Assembly (NCBI GenBank): GCA_001465935.1
Contig: LNKV01000002.1
Span: 558,001 to 622,000 of the forward strand
From: Clarireedia homoeocarpa
Lineage: Eukaryota; Ascomycota; Leotiomycetes; Helotiales; Rutstroemiaceae
Direction: 5' to 3'
Length of the DNA: 64,000 nt
Shown here one piece after another: positions 24,031 through 31,598 of this stretch. A model generated the notes under the pieces. It worked only from the letters and a program-made list of their open reading frames with translations, did not search any database and was not told the origin of the DNA. Within the stretch, counting starts at the first letter, position 1; the number at the start of each line of letters is the position of its first letter. The position numbers were made by a program, and so were the translations under genes.

Positions 24031-25262
24031 ATGGCGGAACAACTTATCCTCAAGGGCACCCTCGAGGGCCACAGCGGCTGGGTCACTTCTCTCGCAACCT
24101 CTCTTGAGAATCCCAACATGCTTTTGTCAGGTTCTCGCGACAAGAGTTTGATCATCTGGAACTTGACCCGCGATGAGTCTCAATACGGATACCCAAAGAG
24201 ATCTCTTCACGGTCACTCCCATATTGTTTCCGACTGTGTAGGTTGCCCGATTGGTCCTGGAGCTGCTGGGTTGTTGAGCGCAATTTGCAATTGAATGCTG
24301 AGACTCAATTCTAGGTGATCTCCTCCGACGGTGCATACGCTCTTTCCGCTTCCTGGGACAAGACTCTCCGCCTCTGGGAGCTTGCTACCGGTACCACCAC
24401 CCGCCGATTTGTCGGACACAACAACGACGTCCTCTCCGTCTCCTTCTCTGCCGACAACAGACAGATTGTCTCTGGATCCCGCGACCGAACAATCAAGTTG
24501 TGGAACACTCTTGGTGACTGCAAGTTCACCATTACTGAGAAGGGACATGCCGATTGGGTTTCTTGCGTCCGATTCAGCCCCAACCCACAGAACCCAGTCA
24601 TTGTCAGTTCCGGTTGGGACAAGCTCGTAAAGGTACGTTATATCTTGTTTCTGGTACACTCGAGGAGCTGTTGCAAAGTTTCATATGATGCTTTGCAATT
24701 TTTATAGTATTTGCTACTTCAGAGCATGGGAGACCATGCCATGAGACAACCAACACCAATGCACTGAAATCAACTTCGCAATATCTTACTTGGTACCTAT
24801 CCAATCAGTAGAATTATGCTAAGACCCTTATCACAGGTGTGGGAACTCAGCTCTTGCAGATTGCAAACCGACCACATCGGACACACCGGTTACATCAACA
24901 CCGTCACCATCTCACCAGACGGATCCCTCTGCGCATCAGGTGGAAAGGACGGAACCACCATGTTGTGGGACTTGAACGAGTCAAAGCACCTATACTCCTT
25001 GAACGCCGGTGATGAGATCCACGCCCTTGTCTTCTCTCCCAACAGATACTGGCTCTGCGCTGCTACCTCTAGCAGCATTATCATCTTCGATTTGGAGAAG
25101 AAGAGCAAGGTTGATGAGTTGAAGCCAGAGTTCCAAGCTGTTGGCAAGAAGAGCAGAGAGCCAGAGTGTGTTAGCTTGGCATGGAGCGCGGACGGTCAAA
25201 CTTTGTTCGCAGGATACACGGATAACATCATTCGGGCTTGGGGTGTTATGTCGAGAGCGTAA
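24031..25262 (+). CDS. cpcB: RACK1/CpcB (Asc1), ribosome-associated G-beta-like protein
   Basis: RACK1 is a seven-bladed WD40 propeller bound to the 40S subunit near the mRNA exit. In fungi (cpcB/cpc-2/ASC1) it is needed for amino-acid control and signalling. Exons 24031-24237, 24315-24632 and 24837-25262 give 316 residues, exactly the family length. WD repeats are plain, for example GHSGWVTSLATS, SGSRDKSLIIWNL, SASWDKTLRLWEL, SGSRDRTIKLWNT and SSGWDKLVKVWEL. The last blade ends TDNIIRAWGVMSRA. The second intron (204 nt) carries a U24-type C/D snoRNA, as the intron of budding-yeast ASC1 does. Codon choice is strongly biased, as expected for a highly expressed gene. Confidence 0.97.
24671..24781 (+). 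ncRNA. snR24/U24: U24-type box C/D snoRNA in the RACK1 intron
   Basis: It lies inside RACK1 intron 2 (24633-24836). Box C-like ATGATG is at 24685-24690 and box D CTGA at 24764-24767. A D'-like CAGA is at 24720-24723 and a C'-like ATGAGA at 24741-24746. Just before D' is TATTTGCTACT (24708-24718), complementary to AGTAGCAAATA of large-subunit rRNA and matching the conserved U24 guide as I remember it. CACCAA before box D resembles the second U24 guide. The ends TTGCAAAGTT and AACTTCGCAA form a nine-pair terminal stem with one mismatch. U24 is encoded in the ASC1 intron of budding yeast, so host and position agree. Exact ends are approximate. It should guide 2'-O-methylation. Confidence 0.85.
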
Positions 25263-25619
25263 GGGGTTGGTGTAAGGGCGTGTGTCATCCATCTTGAGGT
25301 TTTATGGCTTTGCGGGGTTTGTGGTTTCTTGTCATTGGGCAGGATGTACTTCAAAACATGGCATAGCCGGAGGCTCATGAACATGAAAAATCCAAACATC
25401 GTAAAAAAGTAATCTCTTTGTGTATCATTGCTTTAGGTGTGAAATGTGAATTGAGTCTTTGGGTGAGCACCCATGTCGATTAGAGCCGAGTATAAATGCG
25501 GCCGCCACTACAGGGGTTGCTTATCGAACGCGTTACCCAAATCGAAAGCGCGTGCCACATCAGATAAATTTAATCATGAACAACACTCGTTGTTTGCTAC
25601 AAAATCCAATTTGCTAAGT

Positions 25620-27281
25620 ATGGTTGCTTGCCCTATATGCGAGAAGCCCGTGAAGCCCAAAGATATCAATAATCACATTGATTCGGGATGTGAGACATTC
25701 ATTGACACAGGCTCCCCGCCACTCACTCAACCAATCAGCATATCTTCACAAAAGCCACCTTCAACGCAGAAACCTCCTGTTTCCAGCTTCTTCTCGACTC
25801 CTGCAGCCAAAAAAGCAGCATCATATCCTACACCGAAAGTAGAGCCGAGTCCCACCCCAACTTTTCAGCCAAATGGACAGACATTCGGATCCGCGAAAGG
25901 TTCAACATCTCAGATACAACGGAAAAGGTCATTCGAGGACATTGTGAAGGAGGAGTCATCTACAAGTGGGAATAGCAGTTTCCATGATGAGAAAACAGAT
26001 CCGCCGGCGAAGAAGCCAAAAATAAATGCTTTCCAGAAAGCAGCACCCCTCGCGGAACGCATGCGCCCAAGAAGTCTAGATGAAGTATGCGGTCAGGAGC
26101 TGGTTGGTCCACAGGGAGTACTACGCAGTCTTATCGAACAGGACCGTGTCCCTTCGATTTTACTTTGGGGAGGTCCGGGGACAGGGAAAACTACAATTGC
26201 ACGATGTATTGCTGCTATGGTCGGAAGTCGGTTTGTGGAGATCAATAGTACTTCATCAGGTGTGGGCGAGGTCAAAAAGATATTTGCTGAGGCAAGAGGA
26301 GAGCTCGGTCTTACTGGACGGAAGACTATAATCTTCTGCGATGAGATACATCGGTTTTCAAAGAGTCAGCAGGATGTCTTCCTTGGACCGGTGGAATCTG
26401 GACAAATCACGTTGATCGGTGCAACAACTGAGAATCCTTCTTTCAAAGTCCAAAACGCTTTACTCTCAAGATGTCGGACATTCACGCTATCAAAACTTAC
26501 AGATGAGGATATACTGCAGATACTCGAGAGAGCTTTGGCTACAGAAGGCCCAAATTATACTCCCTCAGATCTTGTTGACACCGAACTTCTTAAATATCTT
26601 TCGGCTTTCTCGGATGGCGATGCTCGGACAGCTTTGAATCTGTTAGAGCTTGCCATGGGACTATCCAATAGGCCAAATATCACAAAAGAAGACATCAAAG
26701 CTGCACTTACCAAAACCTTGGTGTATGATAGAGCTGGTGATCAACACTATGATACGATCTCGGCCTTTCACAAATCTGTTCGAGGCAGCGATCCAGACGC
26801 CGCTCTGTACTACCTAGCACGGATGCTCCAGTCTGGAGAAGATCCTCTCTATATAGCAAGAAGAATGGTAGTCATAGCATCGGAAGATGTAGGACTAGCA
26901 GACAACTCACTTCTTACTTTAGCAACCAGCACATATACTGCATGCGAGAAAATTGGGATGCCAGAATGTCGAATAGCAATGGCTCATGCAACAGTAGCTT
27001 TATGTCTAGCCCCGAAAAGCACGCGGGCTTATAGAGCCTTGAACAATGCATTTTCTGCGTTGAAGGAACCGGGTGTAGCAAGTTTACCTGTTCCTATCCA
27101 TCTGAGGAATGCTCCGACGAAGCTGATGAAAGAATTGGGATATGGTGATCAGTACAAGTACAATCCTAATTATAAGGAAGGAAAAGTAGTGCAGGATTAT
27201 CTTCCAGAGCAGTTAATTGGAAGGAAGTTTTTGGAGGATAGAGATCTTGGGACGGAGATTGATCCTGGTGCTTGGGAGTGA
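25620..27281 (+). CDS. MGS1: MGS1/WRNIP1-like AAA+ ATPase
   Basis: This AAA+ ATPase of the RarA/Mgs1/WRNIP1 family acts at stalled replication forks with PCNA and polymerase delta. It is a single exon of 553 residues. It starts MVACPICEKPVKPKDINNHI and continues DSGC, a Rad18-type UBZ ubiquitin-binding zinc finger (C4, C7, H19, C24). A disordered linker follows. Then comes the AAA+ core: Walker A GGPGTGKTT at about 183-191, Walker B FCDEIHRF, sensor 1 GATTENPSF and the sensor 2 region DGDARTALNLLE. The C-terminal tetramerisation domain reads IASEDVGLADNSLL. The frame is open 49 codons upstream to 25473. I chose 25620 because the zinc finger starts there, as in orthologs. Confidence 0.93.
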   Translation: MVACPICEKPVKPKDINNHIDSGCETFIDTGSPPLTQPISISSQKPPSTQKPPVSSFFSTPAAKKAASYPTPKVEPSPTPTFQPNGQTFGSAKGSTSQIQRKRSFEDIVKEESSTSGNSSFHDEKTDPPAKKPKINAFQKAAPLAERMRPRSLDEVCGQELVGPQGVLRSLIEQDRVPSILLWGGPGTGKTTIARCIAAMVGSRFVEINSTSSGVGEVKKIFAEARGELGLTGRKTIIFCDEIHRFSKSQQDVFLGPVESGQITLIGATTENPSFKVQNALLSRCRTFTLSKLTDEDILQILERALATEGPNYTPSDLVDTELLKYLSAFSDGDARTALNLLELAMGLSNRPNITKEDIKAALTKTLVYDRAGDQHYDTISAFHKSVRGSDPDAALYYLARMLQSGEDPLYIARRMVVIASEDVGLADNSLLTLATSTYTACEKIGMPECRIAMAHATVALCLAPKSTRAYRALNNAFSALKEPGVASLPVPIHLRNAPTKLMKELGYGDQYKYNPNYKEGKVVQDYLPEQLIGRKFLEDRDLGTEIDPGAWE

Positions 27282-27890
27282 AATTGTCATACAGTTACGA
27301 GCTTTATGCATCGCGATGGCGTTTGGAGCGTGCAAATGCCCTCCGTGTGTGATGGTATAGGAGTTTCAAAAGTCCATTATTTTCTTGGCCATATCTTATG
27401 GAGTTGGACGATGAAGATGATATGATGCATCACTGGGTTAGTGGTGTATTCTCATATAAACTCCAGCCCGCTATATACGGGTAGAGAGAAATTCAATCCC
27501 GCAATTTGCTGTGCTGCATCCTGGCCTACCTCAAAGACGGTTGATTTGTTTTTATGCCCAGTTTCTGTCTGATGTACACATACAAGCTCTGTAGGTGACT
27601 TTTGAGCAGCTCCAATGCCCTACAAGTGAGGTACTATGTGAGATCAAGTTTGTCCAAGCTTACTGGGGATGCTACCTCGCATACCATTCCACGCATAGAG
27701 GAAGTGTAGGTAACTTGTCAGAAGTGGTATGCATTGCCAAAACGTCATTGGTGTTCGTAAATGTACAGCTTGATTTCCCTGCCGTGAGGCGCGCAATCCA
27801 ATTCCCTCCACCTGCAGCACCTCACCACGTCCATCTATGAGTTTTCCCGGCCTGACTACACCATGGATCCCATCGTATCTCTCCGTTCCT
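27282..27890. other. Convergent intergenic region
   Basis: This is the 3' space between MGS1 and COX9. A minus-strand open frame runs across it and through the COX9 introns but does not resemble a protein. No other feature is seen. Confidence 0.5.
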
Positions 27891-28337
27891 TTATGCGACA
27901 GCATTTGCAGCTCTCTCGTCTTCCAACTTTGAATAGAAAGCGTCACGTCTTCGGACTGCTGGGACGTGGTATCCGTACCTATATCGAATGTTAATGACAC
28001 AATTTGGGTAGCGTTGGCGGAAAACTCTACCAGAAGAGGTATCCGAATGAAGTTCCGAGACCTAGTTGCGTGCACTGTCAGTTGACTGATATTGCCCACG
28101 TTCCGTCTATCGCGCGCTCCATAATCCTCCTCTCTTCCATGCCATCTCGCCTTCATTCACATAGGTCGATGCACGTACCGAAAGCAACGCTGAGGTCAAG
28201 GACGAGCCCTCTTCGGAGCATCTAACAGAAGGAAGTCAGCCCACATTCGTTTATTACTTCTATTCCCATTTGTAATTTCCCCTGGGCAGCGTGATTCTCC
28301 TTGAAAGACCTACTCCAGTAATTGGTTTAATTGCCAT
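27891..28337 (-). CDS. COX9: Cytochrome c oxidase subunit VIIa (Cox9-like)
   Basis: This is a small inner-membrane subunit of respiratory complex IV. Four tiny exons, 28337-28314, 28221-28179, 28061-28031 and 27978-27891, of 24, 43, 31 and 88 nt, give 61 residues. All introns have GT-AG ends and the frame closes exactly. The protein reads MAIKPITG, MLRRGLVLDLSVAFG, LGTSFGYLFWYGYHVPAVRR, RDAFYSKLEDERAANAVA. The layout matches yeast Cox9 (APITG start, one membrane span, then a charged KFYAEL-like tail). Each exon is too short to stand out as an open frame, so the gene is easily missed. It is head to head with TAF8, 350 bp apart. Confidence 0.92.
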
Positions 28338-28687
28338 TGTGAATTTGGTGAACTTCGAGGAGGAAAAGTCCGTGTGTTGTGAGTCTTAATCGTAGGTTTC
28401 GTTCGAATGATGTTCAAAATCGGGTGATGCAAGTCCCATCCCACGCTGCCGAGCTTAATTTTCGAACCTTAGGCAGCAATCGCGGTTAGACGCGAATGTT
28501 GTAGCTCTCGCACGTGATTCGGAATCTTGCCGTCAAGCAAGTGAATTGAGCCTCTTCACCAAAGGATTGGAGTTTAGGTTTTCTGCCAACACTATGATCG
28601 TCCTTCTTTCAAAATCTGTCGCAATACAATGAATTTGAGAAGAGGAAGCCTTTAATCCGCGAACAATCTGAAAAGGACGACGCGACA
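28338..28687. promoter_or_regulatory. Shared COX9/TAF8 bidirectional promoter region
   Basis: 350 bp separate two divergent ATGs. It contains a CACGTG E-box palindrome at 28511-28516, a bHLH-type site. The role is inferred from arrangement only. Confidence 0.4.
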
Positions 28688-29702
28688 ATGGTTCCGATTT
28701 CGACGAAACGACCTAGTCCTACACCTAGCGACGAAGAGGAACCATCAAGCAAGAGAAGATGCATTGGAGGAGAACTACCACAAACTCCACCTCCGGAGCA
28801 TGAAATCAAGCTCGAGATCAAGAGCGTATCATTATTTGATAGCAATGTGCGACAACTATTGCGCAGGTCGGTAGCTTTAGCGCTGGACTACGTGGGTTTT
28901 GATAGCGCAACAGAAGAGGCTTTGGAAGCGATGTGCGCGGAGGTTGATACATGTGTGTATTTTCAAAATGAGGATTTTAATACTTATATGTTAACCTTAA
29001 TATCAAGATACTACACACCTATTATCACAAGTTACGGCCTCGATGCTCATTGCGCGACGATCTGCACCCATACCATACGACTTTGAATATGCGCTTCACA
29101 GATTCTCACTCCCTCTCGCATCGCTAGAACCACATTTGCGGCCGCCCATTACCACGCCGAAGTTAAAACTCGAGCAGGAAGAAGCGCCGCCGGAAGACAC
29201 CAAGACTAAGAATATTGTGAAAATACTGGGGCCGGAACTTGATGGTGAAGAAGATAAAAAGACGAAATCATACATCCCTAAAGGATTCCCAGCATTTCCA
29301 AGTAAACATACGTATAAATGGACAGCAAAAGAACCAGATCGCATGACAGATCCGCGGAAGATCAGGGAAGAGGCAGCGAAGAATGCGAGGATGGGCGAAG
29401 AGGCTTTGAGACGATTAGTGAAGGTTAGCAAGGCTGGGAAGGAAAAGGATATGAAGAAGACAGCAAATCGGGACCCGAGGAGCAAAGAACGGCATGAGCT
29501 GTGGGAAAGGACCATGCGGAGTTTGGCTGGGGACAAGGGAGTCAATGGGAAGGATAGTCTGGATGATAGAAGTATGGTCGTTAATGCAGAGAAACAATAT
29601 TTCAGAAAAGGAGCACCAGCGAAGAGGAAACTGTTGAATCCTTCTCCACCGCCTCCTCCTTTACTATCCACATCGGCGGATTTGGTGCCGTTGGAGCCGT
29701 GA
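28688..29702 (+). CDS. TAF8: TFIID subunit TAF8
   Basis: TAF8 pairs with TAF10 through a histone fold within the general transcription factor TFIID. Exons 28688-28952 and 29008-29702 give 319 residues. A short basic/acidic N-terminus precedes the histone fold at about 50-115 (LLRRSVALALDYVGFDSATEEALEAM-type helix, shortened here as LLRRSVALALDYVGFDSA). The TAF8 C-terminal domain is marked by IPYDFEYAL, IPKGFPAFPSKHTYKWT and the following Arg/Lys-rich helices. The intron is supported because it restores TYTTHLLSQVTASMLIARRS across the fold. The tail after about residue 200 is charged and disordered. A long antisense frame covers exon 2 and is taken as a shadow. Confidence 0.9.
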
Positions 29703-30177
29703 GAGCATAATGGAATAAGCTTTGATATTTGGGAAGCATGAAAGGGAGGGATGCATATTTCAGCGTGGCGTTTGGGACGGAAGGGCACATTCGGACAGCA
29801 TTATAGGTGCAAATGTCCCAGAGAATGGACTCATATATTACTACTTACCTGTATAGTACATAGGCTGTTGCTTGGCAGCGCACAAAAAAGGCCTTACTCA
29901 CCACGATATGCCTCTATTACATGGTCCCGTGATTATCATGAGCCGCATAGCAGCATTTCTCTATCTATTGAAGTAGCAATGAGGCCTCCATAGCTACGAT
30001 GAGCCAAACCTTTATACTCCAAAACCATTTTAAACTATCTACCCTCGCGAGAGACATTTCGCACAATACCGTCATCTCACTTCACGTCATCTCTCAACCT
30101 TTCCCCTCACTCCTCTCTCGCCCTCCCAAACCGTCGTCTCCACCATAAAGGTCCCCTCTCGATCTTTACACCTATAA
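29703..30177. other. Convergent intergenic region
   Basis: This 475-bp space lies between the TAF8 and SOM1 stop codons. No gene is seen. Confidence 0.5.
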
Positions 30178-30453
30178 TCAATCAGCATCAATCTCAACTG
30201 CCCGCATGCCATCCATTATCCTCCCCATAGCATACCGTCTAAACAACCTCTCCACCGGCCGACAAACCACCACACTATCCCGCGTCACACTCCCATCCCT
30301 CTCCCTCCTCACATCACATTCATACTGCAGCAGCTCCAACAACTCGCACTTCTCCAGTTTTCCATCAAAGCCCTTTCGGAATTCATTTTTAGCGTTATAG
30401 CGGCTCTCTTGCGGGAGTTGAGAGGGCGGGAAGGAGGGGATTGGTGGTGTCAT
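30178..30453 (-). CDS. SOM1: Som1-like mitochondrial inner membrane peptidase factor
   Basis: Som1 associates with the inner membrane peptidase Imp1/Imp2 on the intermembrane-space side and is needed for processing of some substrates. It is a single exon of 91 residues. The start (MTPPIPSFPPSQLPQ) and the core (LEKCELLELLQYECDV, then VVVCRPVERLFRRY) follow the Som1 family pattern. In the family as I recall it, a further Cys follows FRR (FRRCADG). Here it is Tyr (FRRYAMG), and the usual VETTAWE-type ending is replaced by a different acidic end. It starts 82 bp from the next gene's ATG on the other strand. The family call is good and function is by homology. Confidence 0.8.
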   Translation of the reverse strand: MTPPIPSFPPSQLPQESRYNAKNEFRKGFDGKLEKCELLELLQYECDVRRERDGSVTRDSVVVCRPVERLFRRYAMGRIMDGMRAVEIDAD

Positions 30454-30535
30454 TTCTCTCCGTTTCTTTTTGATTTCTCTCCCAGCAAAGCCTGGATAGC
30501 TTGAATTATAGAAGAAGGGGAATCAAGGAGGGAAA

Positions 30536-31373
30536 ATGGAAGATATCAAAAGCAGTGAGGAAATATTCGGTGCACGCCTTTTGCAAGAGGTTAGGGAGAA
30601 CGAGGAAAGTTTAGAATCGGTATGATCTAGATGTGGTTCTTATCGATAACACGTTCTCTCACCACCACCACCATCTCATCTCATTCACTTTCACCCGAAC
30701 GATACCCCTCAACTAACTTATCTCTAAGCTTCTTAACACTCTCCAAGGCCCCTCGTCCAAAACCGGTATCCCAGATCTCGACACCCTCTGCCTCCAAAAC
30801 CACCAACCCCGGCTTTCCATCTCCGGCCGCTCACTCCCGCTCCTCCTACAAATCCTCACACGACTCCTCTCCGCACCATGTAACAAAACCGTCGTATTAA
30901 TCGACCTAGCATCAAGATTCTCTCCTTCTTTTCTGAACGTGTATCCAGACGATGTGATCGGAAGTGAAGGTAAACTCAAAGTGTCGGATCTTAAGCATCT
31001 GCACGTTTTCAGGCCTCATGCGAAGAATCTGGAAAGCACGCTAAGGAGCGTGGAGGGGTATTTGCTGTATGGGGATCATATGAGTGGGGAAAGGGCGTTT
31101 GGTGGGACAATGGTGTTGGGGGGTGAGGGGTTGACGAATGCAGGTGTAGAGGGGAAGGATTTGGGGTTGGGAAAGCCGGTGGTTAGTGTGGGGTGGAGGG
31201 GGTGGTTAAGGGTGGAGAGGGAGGAGACAGCGGCATTTGGGGCTGGGATGAGTGCGGATGAGATTCTTGGGGAGAGGGAGACGCGATGGGAGGTTGTGGA
31301 AAGAAAGGGGTGGAAAGTGGTGGCAGATAGTGGCGTTGGGAGGGGGGGTGAGTTTAGGTGGAAGGAGGAGTGA
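30536..31373 (+). CDS. Conserved fungal protein, possibly degenerate RecA-like fold
   Basis: Exons 30536-30619 and 30729-31373 give 242 residues, starting MEDIKSSEEIFGARLLQEVR. The segment TGIPDLDTL resembles the opening of Rad51/RecA-family cores, and KTVVLIDLASRFSP plus LHVFRPH resemble core strands. There is no clear Walker A lysine motif, so if it is a Rad51-paralog-like protein (for example of the Shu or XRCC2 type) it would be non-ATP-binding. That comparison is weak. The C-terminal half is Gly- and Trp-rich (VSVGWRGWLRVERE). The 109-nt intron joins ESLES to LLNTLQG in frame. It is head to head with SOM1 with only 82 bp between start codons. Confidence 0.6.
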
Positions 31374-31598
31374 TATATTTTCAAGCGGCGAAAGGGAATG
31401 GTCACGAATGCACAAAATGCATGGTTGGACGAGAATAATTTTATTCTTTCATGGCATATATCTCTATCACATCATTACAGACATGTGCCAAGCATTCAAG
31501 AAATCATCAAATGCCCACTACTCCATTCCCAGGACACCCATTTGCTCACAAACCTTCTCTTAACTCCAACGGCTTCAAATAATTTTCAACTATATCAA

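Noticed and set aside
27644..28156. Minus-strand open frame of 170 codons downstream of MGS1
   Set aside because: It runs through the introns and out-of-frame exons of COX9, whose spliced frame gives a clear known protein. It is a shadow.
29096..29788. Minus-strand open frame of 230 codons opposite TAF8
   Set aside because: The plus strand encodes the conserved TAF8 C-terminal domain over the same stretch, and the antisense product is low-complexity Ser/Phe/Leu.
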